Shown: in pieces, positions 34,711-46,600 of the stretch
Numbering within the stretch: the first letter of the stretch is position 1
Layout of the letters: the number at the start of each line of letters is the position of its first letter
Assembly (NCBI RefSeq): GCF_947507565.1
Contig: NC_089179.1
Coordinates: 1,426,681 to 1,490,680 of the forward strand
Source: Oscarella lobularis
Taxonomy: Eukaryota; Porifera; Homoscleromorpha; Homosclerophorida; Oscarellidae
Direction of reading: 5' to 3'
Length of the DNA: 64,000 nucleotides
Made by a program: the position numbers and the translations under genes
The notes under the pieces: model-generated
Seen by the model: only the letters and a program-made list of their open reading frames with translations
What the model was told of the DNA's origin: nothing
The model's database searches: none

Positions 34711-34771
34711 TAAAATAGCAATACAAAAAAAGTGCAAGAGTACAGGCGCACAATTCCAGCCCAGGGAACTG

Positions 34772-35558
34772 CTACATCCTTCTAATGTAGCCATGCCAGT
34801 TATTCGTCACGTTGTAGCCAAAGAAATCGGTAAAAAAGCTATCAACTGCGTAAACACCTTCATGTTCAGTCATGAATTTTTTCAAGTCATTCAACTTGAA
34901 ATCATCTCCTGTAGCTTCATAGGGAATGTCAAAGAGCCAGTGGTACGAAAGGATTAGAATCTTCGACAATCAAATAATCCCCTGTCTTAAAAAACGGGTG
35001 AAAATAATCGAGTATGTTGGGAAAATTATTGTGCGAGTCTTCGACAATTACTAGAGGACGAGCGCACTCAGACATGAACGACGACGAGAACGTTTTCTCC
35101 AAAGCCGCCGTGTCGCCTTGCAAAAACTTCAAATTCGACGGAGCATGGCGTTTTACCTTCTCATCTAACAACGTCGGATCAATGTCCATTGAATATACAA
35201 TGGACGGAATGTCGAGCAAGTTCAACATGTCCGACATCCAGAGAGCACTTCCACCGTTAAATGATCCTAATTCGATCACGGTGGCGGGTTTGACATAGGA
35301 GATGAATTGATGGAAGAGGATCATGTCTTCTTGGCCCTTCATCACGCTGCATTCCTTGTGCACGACCCCGTATCTGTAGCTGTACATCGCTCTGAAAACG
35401 ATTGGGATCGTTTAGTCGAGATTGCAGGTAGTTTGCAACTGAATGCGCGGAAGCACGTCTCGGTAGTCGAGCCCTTCTTCGGCCACTGAGCTGCTGAAAC
35501 GATTGAGCAATCGAGAAGAGGCGGTAGAAAGAGTTCGAAACAGAGACCGTCCGATCAT
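34772..35558 (-). pseudogene. decayed paralogue of the CmcI-family methyltransferase
   Basis: Tandem copy of the gene at 33635-34495. It starts at 35558 ([18 protein letters not shown]) and runs to DYRDVLPRI, then shifts frame to reach QSRLNDPNRFQ. About 20 codons present in the intact gene are then missing. A long intact core follows, including VIELGSFNGGSALWMSD and VYSMDIDPTLLDEK. After VEDSNP a deletion of about a dozen bases shifts the frame again before FDIPYEAT and the terminal NWHGYIRRM with stop at 34772. At least two frameshifts and one larger deletion, with no plausible introns, support a pseudogene; the core remains similar enough to suggest recent decay. Confidence 0.8.
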
Positions 35559-35822
35559 ATTTTGGTGTCACGCTACAGTAGCCGGCGTGAATATGATGAC
35601 GTCACGCCAAAACAAAAGCCCTGCAAAAGCCAGGCCCCTCCTCCCCTTTTCGCCGCACGGCCGACAATAAGCACCCAGTCAGCGTCGAGGAGAAACTGGC
35701 TGGGACCTTTTCATCTGAGCCCTGGCCGCCCTGACCTGCGCTGGCCGCCGCGCTGGCCATGGCGATCAGTTCAGCCGAGCACGTGCCTTCTATCGCGTTT
35801 ACGTAGCGCGCGTGTACGCAAG

Positions 35823-36734
35823 ATGACGACTCTGTCGACGATTCTCTCTCCTCTGTCTTTGAAAACGCTGGCGAGCCAGTGGCTAGCTGAAGATACCCCT
35901 TCATTCGATTACGGCGGCTACATCGTCGGCGACAAAGACGAAGAAGCGATCCTGTGGATGAAATCGACGGGTGTTCTCGCCGGATGTCCCTTCGTATCGA
36001 CAGTTTTTGACGAACTAAAGTGCGAAATCAACTGGACTGTCGCCGAAGGCGACTACGTCGATACGACCAGTGGCAGAGTGAAAGTGGCTCGTGTACGCGG
36101 CGCGGCGCGCCGTCTTCTTCTCGGCGAGCGCGTCGCTTTGAATTGTCTGGCGCGCGCGAGCGGCGTTGCCACGCACGCGCGCCGCCTACGAAAACTCGCC
36201 GAAGCAGCGAATTGGAAGGGTCATCTTGCCGGCACGCGTAAGACGACACCGGGATTTCGGCTCGTCGAAAAATATGCCCTTCACGTGGGCGCCATGGCAA
36301 CGCATCGATACGATCTTAGCTCCATGATTATGCTCAAAGATAACCATATATGGTCGGTGGGCGGAATTACCAAAGCTGTACAAGACGCGAGAAAATTGGC
36401 TGGATTTTCAATGAAAATCGAAGTGGAGTGTCGTAGTCTGGATGAGGCTATTGAAGCTGGAAAAGCAGGAGCTGATATCGTTATGTTGGATAATTTCGAG
36501 CCTTCTAACTTGCACGCGACGGCTAAGAGAGTGAAGGAGACTTTTCCTTCGATTATTCTTGAGGCAAGTGGGGGAATTCAAGAGGGGAATATAGAGAAAT
36601 ACTTCGGCCCGCACGTCGACGTCATTTCGATGGGAAGTGCAACGCAAGGCTATTCCACTGTCGATTTTTCACTGAAAGTAGACAAAGAGCGAGAAACAAG
36701 CATGCAACACGGCGGAGAAGGAAGTCAAATATAA
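35823..36734 (+). CDS. QPRT: quinolinate phosphoribosyltransferase
   Basis: Nicotinate-nucleotide pyrophosphorylase (carboxylating), EC 2.4.2.19: converts quinolinate and PRPP to nicotinate mononucleotide in NAD synthesis from tryptophan. One exon, 303 residues, similar to human QPRT (297). Characteristic segments are [70 protein letters not shown] and VISMGSATQ, covering the phosphoribosyl and quinolinate sites. The start at 35823 gives [10 protein letters not shown]; the frame is open further upstream, but that sequence is not family-like. It ends 33 bp from the RNF185 stop on the other strand. Confidence 0.93.
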   Translation: MTTLSTILSPLSLKTLASQWLAEDTPSFDYGGYIVGDKDEEAILWMKSTGVLAGCPFVSTVFDELKCEINWTVAEGDYVDTTSGRVKVARVRGAARRLLLGERVALNCLARASGVATHARRLRKLAEAANWKGHLAGTRKTTPGFRLVEKYALHVGAMATHRYDLSSMIMLKDNHIWSVGGITKAVQDARKLAGFSMKIEVECRSLDEAIEAGKAGADIVMLDNFEPSNLHATAKRVKETFPSIILEASGGIQEGNIEKYFGPHVDVISMGSATQGYSTVDFSLKVDKERETSMQHGGEGSQI

Positions 36735-36767
36735 GGAAATCTTCAATTTTTTTGTACACGATAATAG

Positions 36768-37527
36768 CTAAGAAGCTTGAAACATTAGCCAGATAATGAA
36801 AAGAACTCCAAAGCCGAGGAGAATTTGTGAAAGAGTTCGTTCTTCAGCTTCTTGAGGATTGTCAGCGGCGTTGCCACCAACCTAGGAAGCAGAAATAAAA
36901 AAAATATGATTATGTACCAAATTAATTCAACTCAACCTGTCCAGCGGCGAATACTCCGAAGGGAAGACCAAAAGCGACGTGAACGCCCGAGAAATCAAAC
37001 ATATTGCCACCCCCGAAAAACTACGCGACTCCATCGACACACGTCATTAGGAAAAAATACTGTAAGCCCCACCCCTTGATTTTGTGGTCGTTCTTCTCTC
37101 TGCGCTTGGGGGCGTGGCGGCGTCGGTTTGTCGCGCGGATCGCTCGACGACGAGCCGCGTCCGTAGAGGGGAACGACCTTTTTGCGATCGATTGCCGCCT
37201 TGCAGACGGGACAAACGGGATTTCTCGGTCGCGTTTCGAGCCACTACGGTTACGGTCACTTAGGATTACGGAAACCTTCCCTTTCTCGACGACTTACCGT
37301 GTGAAGGCATGGCCAGCTTCAGAAAACGAATGAAAGAGACATAGCCAAAGCGATTTACGGATGGCTTACCAGAATAAATGTCCGCACATGCTGATGACGG
37401 CATCTTTTGCCGTTGCGAGACAGATATTACAGTCGAAGTTGCCGTCTTGCGATTCTTTGTTCTGCTCGTCGTCATTCGATGGCGGGTTTGGACGAGTCTC
37501 GTCCGTATTGACGCTTTCGGACGACAT
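36768..37527 (-). CDS. RNF185: RNF185/RNF5-type ER membrane ubiquitin ligase
   Basis: RING ligase of the ER and outer mitochondrial membrane, acting in ER-associated degradation. Five exons on the minus strand: 37370-37527, 37298-37316 (only 19 nt), 37073-37243, 36937-37020 and 36768-36881, joining in frame. The RING reads [35 protein letters not shown], then [20 protein letters not shown], nearly identical to human RNF185. A Pro/Arg-rich linker and an [11 protein letters not shown] segment follow, and the protein ends in a membrane helix ([15 protein letters not shown]) and QAS-stop. The tail anchor agrees with the family. The start codon is 77 bp from the VPS10 gene's start. Confidence 0.92.
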
Positions 37528-37604
37528 TGTCGCTTCTACGTGTGCGTACGGGGAATTCTAAGGCGAGTTTACACCTGGTAGGTAGCGCACGTTCGATAAA
37601 TGAG

Positions 37605-40600
37605 ATGACGTTTCCTCTCATTTGTTCGTCGTTTCTTCTCCTTTTCGCGGGATCGAGCGGCAGAATTCCGGACGGCTCAGATTTGCTCCATCTTCATCCG
37701 ACCTACTATTCTCAACCGGGCTTGCGCACCGTGATCGAACGTCCTTCCACGAACGAGCCCGAAACTCGCCCGTCTGACACTGACAGTTTATGGAAAGACG
37801 CAAAACGACGATCTAGACGCGATGCAAGCGTGCCGAACCAGGAAATTGTGACGGTAAACGGTTAAAACATCCTTTTGACCACGCCCACAGATAGTCTCCG
37901 GAGGCGGAGTCCTATGTGTCGAAAATGCATTCGTTAAACTAGAGAATGATGGCCTGGTGCTGACCATCATGCATAGCCTCCCACCGCTTACAGTACGCGA
38001 GCGCCTTAGATAATGTGACGTCATAAAAATTCACGTTATCATATGTTCACGCTGCTGTACATATATCACAGTCCTACAGCTCACACATACTGTATGTACA
38101 TACATAGGGCTCATGTTTAGGATCCTAATTACTCTGATACACTCTCGGATACATGTACTGGCTTTGTATGCCCTTTGTATGTGTAGGTATGCGTACGGGT
38201 CATATTTACTGTTACCCGTACACGCGAGTACTGTACACGCGTACATACCCACGCATATACTGTACATGAGTGGATACGATTGATTGTGACGTCAGAGCGT
38301 GACAATCAAAACCGTCGTTTCGCCTTCTCAGCGCATTTATAAAACGGAAAATACTACAGATCAATTTGAAACAGGGGTTTCTAAGCATTTTTTCCGTTTA
38401 TCAAAGAAAAAACGCTGTATTCGCGCCGTAAATCGCCTTTTTCGGGTCACCGTTTTGGGCCCCATTTCGCGCATGCGCTTTACAAAAGTAAGGGTTTTTC
38501 CTATGTGACGTCACAATACCGAGCGTGACGAACAGACAGACAGACAGACATACAGACAGACACTTCCGGTCCTAAGATCACGTTTGAGAGCCTCCCTCGC
38601 CGTTATACGAGCTCGCAAACTGCGTTTGCCACCCCGTACAACTGCGGTGGTCGGCTCAATTATGATATCCTTGTAGAAAATTCTTGCAAACGATTCTCAC
38701 AATCTCGCCATGATATTGTGGACGAGCAACGTGAGCCACACTATCATTGTTGTGACTCGCGATTCTCCGACGAGGAGTAGCAGCTACAGCAATCTTTACG
38801 TGTCGCACGATTACGGTGTATCGTTCACCCTGAGCAATGACCAAATCACGATGCAAGGATCGACAAAGCTCGCCATCGAAGAAGTCTATCAATCGCAAGC
38901 AAATAAAACACAAGTAAAAATAGATCACGTGTAAATTCTATTAATTGGATATGTGACTGGCTCTTTCTCAGTACATATTTGTTGATACGCGCGATAAATA
39001 CATTGTCACGACGACAGACGATGCTATGACCTTTACGGCTAGACAAGTTACTTGGAATCCATACTATCTCATTCCTCATCCAACTAAGCCAGACTACGTC
39101 ATGGCTTATGACAATAATGCTGACACGGTGAAAGACTCGCAAGTTTTATTATTTGAAATTTCTTAGTCTTTGTTTTCCAGCTTTACCTCAGTAAGAATTT
39201 TTGCCAAACATGGTCACATGTTGCACTGCGTGTTGCACCGTCCTTTGACTGGTAAACGAGGACTTTCTATTTTTCGATCTCTGGATATAGCCACGTTCAT
39301 TCTTATAGGGGAGTTCCTGGAATCGATAGTGACAACTTCTTTGTTTTCCAACAGTACCAAGGAGCTGGCTCCTCTTCCAAGTCGAACGTCATGCAAACGA
39401 ATAACTTGTTTAAAACGTCGCCAACGACCTTAGTGACGGGCATCGACGAATTTCGAATCATCGACGAGTACATGTTCGCGGTCAACTCATCAACAAAAGT
39501 AGAAGAAATGTCGAAGTTTAAATAATTAATAACTAGAAAATCCTTTTTAGTCAAACGCCCTTCTCGTGTCTTACACAAGAGCGCCATTCAAACAGGCTCA
39601 GTTTCCAACAGACACGAACGGAATAAAACTCACCGAAAGAGTAACAACAGTCTACATAAAGAAATACTTAAAGATTAGGACCTCAATTTAATAGTTGGCC
39701 TTTAGAATCAAAGATTAGGCCCTCAATTTATTACTGAGGCCTTTAGAATCAAAGATTAGGCCCTTAATTTAATATTTAGGCCCTTTGAATCAGAGATTAG
39801 GCCCTCAATTTAATATTTTGGCCTTTAGAATCAAAGATTAGGCTCTTAATTTAATATTTGGCATTTACAATCAAAGATTAGGCCCTCAATTTAATATTTA
39901 GGCCTTTAGAATTAAAGATTAGGCACTCAATTTTATATTTAGGTCTTTAGAATCAAAGATTAGGCCCTCAATTTAAAGTTTAGGCCTTTAGAATCAAAGA
40001 TTAGGCCCTCAATTTAATATTTAAGCCTTGTGAATCAGAGATTAGGCCCTCAATTTAATATTTAGGCCTTTAGAATCAAAGATTAGGCCCTTAATTTAAT
40101 ATTTGGCATTTAGAATCAAAGATTAGGCCCTCAATTTAAAGTTTAGGCCTTTAGAATCAAAGATTAGGCCCTCAATTTAATATTTAGGCCTTTAGAATCA
40201 AAGATTAGGCCCTCAATTTAATATTTAGCCTTTAGAATCAAAGATTAGGCTCTCAATTTAATACTTAGGCATTTATAATCAAAGATTAGTCCCTCATGTT
40301 AATATTTAGGCTCTGTGAATTAAAGATTAGGCCCTCAATTTATTACTGAGGCCTTTAGAATCAAAGATTAGGCCCTTAATTTAATATTTAGGCCCTGTGA
40401 ATCAGAGATTAGGCCCTCAATTTAATATTTTGGCCTTTAGAATCAAAGATTAGGCCCTCAATTTAATATTTACGACTTTAGAATTAAAGGTTATGCACTC
40501 AATATTATATATAGGTCTTTAGAATCAAAGTTTAGGCCCTCAATTTAAAGTTTAAGCCTTTAGAATCAAAGATTAGGCCCTCAATTTAATATTTAGAACT

Positions 40601-43600
40601 TTAGAATCAAAGATTATGCACTCAATTTTATTCTTAGGTCTTTAGAATCAAAGATTAGGCCCTCAATTTAATATTTGGCCTTTACAATCAAAGATTAGTC
40701 ATTGAATTTAATACTTAGGCCTTTAGAATCAAAGCTTAAGCCATGAATTTAATATTTGGCTTTTAGAATCAAAGATTAAGCCCTCATTTTAATACTTAGG
40801 CCTTTAGAATCAAAGATTAGGCCCTTAATTTAATATTTAGGACTTTAGAATCAAAGGTTATGCACTCAATTTTATATTTAGACTCTTTGAATCAAAGATT
40901 AGGCCCTCAATTTAATATTTTGGCCTTTAGAATCAAAGATTAGGCCCTTAATTTAATATTTGGCATTTAGAATCAAAGATTAGGCCCTCAATTTAAAGTT
41001 TAGGCCTTTAGAATCAAAGATTAGGCCCTCAATTTAATATTTAGGACTTTAGAATCAAAGATTATGCACGCAATTTTATATTTAGGTCTTTAGAATCAAA
41101 GATTAGGCTCTCAATTTAAAGTTTAGGCATTTAGAATCAAAGATTAGGCCCTCAATTTAATATTCAGTACTTTAGAATCAAAGGTTATGCACTCAATTTT
41201 ATATTTAGGTCTTTAGAATCAAAGATTAGGCCCTCAATTTAAAGTTTAGGCCTTTAGAATCAAAGATTAGGCTCTCAATTTAATATTTAGGCCCTGTGAA
41301 TCAGAGATTAGGCCCTCAATTTAATATTTTGGCTTTTAGAATCAAAGATTAGGCCCTTAATTTAATATTTGGCATTTAGAATCAAAGATTAGGCCCTCAA
41401 TTTAAAGTTTAGGCCTTTAGAATCAAAAATTAGGCCCTCAATTTAATATTTAGGACTTTAGAATCAAAGATTATGCACGCAATTTTATATTTAGGTCTTT
41501 AGAATCAAAGATTAGGCCCTCAATTTAAAGTTTAGGCCTTTAGAATCAAAGATTAGGCCCTTAATTTAATATTTAGGCCCTGTGAATCAGAGATTAGGCC
41601 CTCAATTTAATATTTTGGCCTTTAGAATCAAAGATTAGGCTCTTGATTTAATATTTGGCATTTAGAATCAAAGATTAGGCCCTCAATTTAAAGTTTAGGT
41701 CTTTCGAATCAAAGATTAGGCCCTCAATTTAATATTTACGACTTTAGAATTAAAGGTTATGCACTCAATTTTATATTTAGGTCTTTAAAATCAAAGATTA
41801 GGCCCTCAATTTAAAGTTTAGGCCTTTAGAATCAAAGATTAGGCCCTCAATTTAATACTTAGGCCTTTAGAATCAAAGATTAGTCCCTCAATTTAATATT
41901 TAGAACTTTAGAATCAAAGATTAGGCCCTCAATTTATTACTGAGGCCTTTAGAATCAAAGATTAGGCCCTTAATTTAATATTTAGGCCCTGTGAATCAGA
42001 GATTAGGCCCTCAATTTAATATTTTGGCCTTTAGAATCAAAGATTAGGCTCTTAATTTAATATTTGGCATTCAGAATCAAAGATTAGGCCCTCAATTTAA
42101 TATTTAGGCCTTTAGAATCAAAGATTAGGCACTCAATTTTATATTTAGGTCTTTAGAATCAAAGATTAGGCCCTTAATTTAAAGTTTAGGCCTTTAGAAT
42201 CAAAGATTAGGCCCTCAATTTAATATTTTGGCCTTTAGAATCAAAGGTTATGCACTCAATTTTATATTTAGGTCTTTAGAATCAAAGATTAGGCCCTCAA
42301 TTTAATATTTACGACTTTAGAATCAAAGGTTATGCACTCAGTTTTATATTTAGGTCTTTAGAATAAAAGATTAGGCCCTCAATTTAATATTTGGCATTTA
42401 GAATCAGAGATTAGGCCCTCAATTTAATATTTTGGCTTTTAGAATCAAAGATTAGGCCCTTAATTTAATATTTGGCATTTAGAATCAAAGATTAGGCCCT
42501 CAATTTAAAGTTTAGGCCTTTAGAATCAAAAATTAGGCCCTCAATTTAATATTTAGGACTTTAGAATCAAAGATTATGCACGCAATTTTATATTTAGGTC
42601 TTTAGAATCAAAGATTAGGCCCTCAATTTAAAGTTTAGGCCTTTAGAATCAAAGATTAGGCCCTCAATTTATTACTGAGGCCTTTAGAATCAAAGATTAG
42701 GCCCTCAATTTAATATTTAGGCCCTGTGAATCAGAGATTAGGCCCTCAATTTAATATTTTGGCTTTTAGAATCAAAGATTAGGCTCTTAATTTAATATTT
42801 GGCATTTAGAATCAAAGATTAGGCCCTCAATTTAATATTTAGGCCTTTAGAATCAAAGATTAGGCACTCAATTTTATATTTAGGTCTTTAGAATCAAAGA
42901 TTAGGCCCTTAATTTAAAGTTTAGGCCTTTAGAATCAAAGATTAGGCCCTCAATTTAATATTTTGGCCTTTAGAATCAAAGGTTATGCACTCAATTTTAT
43001 ATTTAGGTCTTTAGAATCAAAGATTAGGCCCTCAATTTAATATTTACGACTTTAGAATCAAAGGTTATGCACTCAGTTTTATATTTAGGTCTTTGGAATA
43101 AAAGATTAGGCCCTCAATTTAATATTTAGCCTTCAGAATCAAAGATTATGCTCTCAATTTAATACTTAGGCCTTTAGAATCAAAGATTAGGCCCTCAATT
43201 TAATATTTAGGACTTTAGAATCAAAGGTTATGCACTCAATTTATTTTTAGGTCTTTAGAATCAAAGATTAGGCCCTCAATTTAAAGTTTAGGCCTTTAGA
43301 ATCAAAGATTAGGCTCTCAATTTAATATTTAGGCCCTGTGAATCAGAGATTAGGCCCTCAATTTAATATTTTGGCTTTTAGAATCAAAGATTAGGCCCTT
43401 AATTTAATATTTGGCATTTAGAATCAAAGATTATGCCCTCAATTTAAAGTTTAGGCCTTTAGAATCAAAAATTAGGCCCTCAATTTAATATTTAGGACTT
43501 TAGAATCAAAGATTATGCACGCAATTTTATATTTAGGTCTTTAGAATCAAAGATTAGGCCCTCAATTTAAAGTTTAGGCCTTTAGAATCAAAGATTAGGC

Positions 43601-46600
43601 CCTCAATTTAATACTTAGGCCTTTAGAATCAAAGATTAGTCCCTCAATTTAATATTTAGAACTTTAGAATCAAAGATTATGCACTCAATTTTATTCTTAG
43701 GTCTTTAGAATCAAAGATTAGGCCCTCAATTTAATATTCTGGTCTTTAGAATCAAAGATTAGGCCCTCAATTTAATACTGAGGCCTTTAGAATCAAAGAT
43801 TAGGTCGTCCTTTAAATATTTAGGCCTTTGGAATCAAAGATTAGGCCCTCAATTTAATACTTAGGCTTTTAGAATCAAAGATTAGTCCCTCAATTTAACA
43901 TTTAGGCTCTGTGAATCAAAGATTAGGCCCTCAATTTATTACTGAGGCCTTTAGAATCAAAGATTAGGCCCTCAATTTAATATTTAGGCCCTGTGAATCA
44001 GAGATTAGGCCCTCAATTTAATATTTTGGCCTTTAGAATCAAAGATTAGGCCCTTAATTTAATACTTAGGCCTTTAGAATCAAAGATTAGTCCCTCAATT
44101 TAACATTTAGGCCCTGTGAATCAAGGATTAGGCCCTCAATTTAAAGTTTAGGCCTTTAGAATCAAAGATTAGACCCTCAATTTATTATTTAGGACTTTAG
44201 AATCAAAGGTTATGCACTCAATTTTATATTTAGTTCTTTAGAATCAAAGATTAGGTCCTCAATTTAATATTTAGGCTTTAGAATCAAAGATTATGTTCTC
44301 AATTTAATACTTAGGCCTTTAGAATCAAAGATTAGGCCCTCAATTTAATATTTAGGACTTTAGAATCAAAGGTTATGCACTCAATTTATTTTTAGGTCTT
44401 TAGAATCAAAGATTAGGCCCTCAATTTAAAGTTTAGGCCTTTAGAATCAAAGATTAGGCTCTCAATTTAATATTTAGGCCCTGTGAATCAGAGATTAGGC
44501 CCTCAATTTAATATTTTGGCTTTTAGAATCAAAGATTAGGCCCTTAATTTAATATTTGGCATTTAGAATCAAAGATTAGGCCCTCAATTTAAAGTTTAGG
44601 CCTTTAGAATCAAAAATTAGGCCCTCAATTTAATACTGAGGCCTTTAGAATCAAAGATTAGGCCCTCAATTTAATATTTAGGCCCTGTTAATCAGAGATT
44701 AGGCCCTCAATTTAAGATTTTGGCCTTTAGAATCAAAGATTAGGCTCTTAATTTAAAGTTTAGGCCTTTAGAATCAAAGATTAGGCCCTCAATTTATTAC
44801 TGAGGCCTTTAGAATCAAAGATTAGGCCCTCAATTTAATATTTAGGCCCTGTTAATCAGAGATTAGGCCCTCAATTTAAGATTTTGGCCTTTAGAATCAA
44901 AGATTAGGCCCTCAATTTAATATTTACGACTTTAGAATTAAAGGTTATGCACTCAATTTTATATTTAGGTCTTTAGAATCAAAGATTAGGCCCTCAATTT
45001 AAAGTTTAGGCCTTTAGAATCAAAGATTAGGCTCTCAATTTAATATTTAGGCCCTGTGAATCAGAGATTAGGCCCTCAATTTAATATTTTGGCTTTTAGA
45101 ATCAAAGATTAGGCCCTTAATTTAATATCTGGCATTTAGAGTGAAAGATTAGGCCCTCAATTTAAAGTTTAGGCCTTTAGAATCAAAAATTAGGCCCTCA
45201 ATTTAATATTTAGGACTTTAGAATCAAAGATTATGCACGCAATTTTATATTTAGGTCTTTAGAATCAAAGATTAGGCCCTCAATTTAAAGTTTAGGCCTT
45301 TAGAATCAAAGATTAGGCCCTCAATTTAATACTTAGGCCTTTAGAATCAAAGATTAGTCCTTCAATTTAATATTTAGAACTTTAGAATCAAAGATTATGC
45401 ACTCAATTTTATTCTTAGGTCTTTAGAATCAAAGATTAGGCCCTCAATTTAATATTCTGGTCTTTAGAATCAAAGATTAGGGCATCAATTTAATACTGAG
45501 GCCTTTAGAATCAAAGATTAGGTCGTCCTTTAAATATTTAGGCCTTTGGAATCAAAGATTAGGCCCTCAATTTAATACTTAGGCTTTTAGAATCAAAGAT
45601 TAGTCCCTCAATTTAACATTTAGGCTCTGTGAATCAAAGATTAGGCCCTCAATTTATTACTGAGGCCTTTAGAATCAAAGATTAGGCCCTCAATTTAATA
45701 TTTAGGCCCTGTGAATCAGAGATTAGGCCCTCAATTTAATATTTTGGCCTTTAGAATCAAAGATTAGGCCCTTAATTTAATACTTAGGCCTTTAGAATCA
45801 AAGATTAGTCCCTCAATTTAACATTTAGGCCCTGTGAATCAAGGATTAGGCCCTCAATTTAAAGTTTAGGCCTTTAGAATCAAAGATTAGACCCTCAATT
45901 TAATATTTAGGACTTTAGAATCAAAGGTTATGCACTCAATTTTATATTTAGTTCTTTAGAATCAAAGATTAGGTCCTCAATTTAATATTTAGGCTTTAGA
46001 ATCAAAGATTATGTTCTCAATTTAATACTTAGGCCTTTAGAATCAAAGATTAGGCCCTCAATTTAATATTTAGGACTTTAGAATCAAAGGTTATGCACTC
46101 AATTTATTTTTAGGTCTTTAGAATCAGAGATTAGGCCCTCAATTTAAAGTTTAGGCCTTTAGAATCAAAAATTAGGCCCTCAATTTAATACTGAGGCCTT
46201 TAGAATCAAAGATTAGGCCCTCAATTTAATATTTAGGCCCTGTTAATCAGAGATTAGGCCCTCAATTTAAGATTTTGGCCTTTAGAATCAAAGATTAGGC
46301 TCTTAATTTAAAGTTTAGGCCTTTAGAATCAAAGATTAGGCCCTCAATTTAATATTTAGGCCCTGTTAATCAGAGATTAGGCCCTCAATTTAAGATTTTG
46401 GCCTTTAGAATCAAAGATTAGGCTCTTAATTTAATATTTGGCATTTAGAATCAAAGATTAGGCCCTGTTTAATATTTAGGCCTTTAGAATCAAAGATTAG
46501 GCACTCAATTTTATATTTAGGTCTTTAGAATCAAAGATTAGGCCCTTAATTTAAAGTTTAGGCCTTTAGAATCAAAGATTAGGCCCTCAATTTAATATTT

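Noticed and set aside
33635-36734. Bacterial contamination, suggested by intronless CmcI-type, ceramidase and QPRT genes
   Set aside because: They are interleaved with clearly spliced animal genes (SGF29, RNF185) with no gap between, and ACER3 is animal-like.
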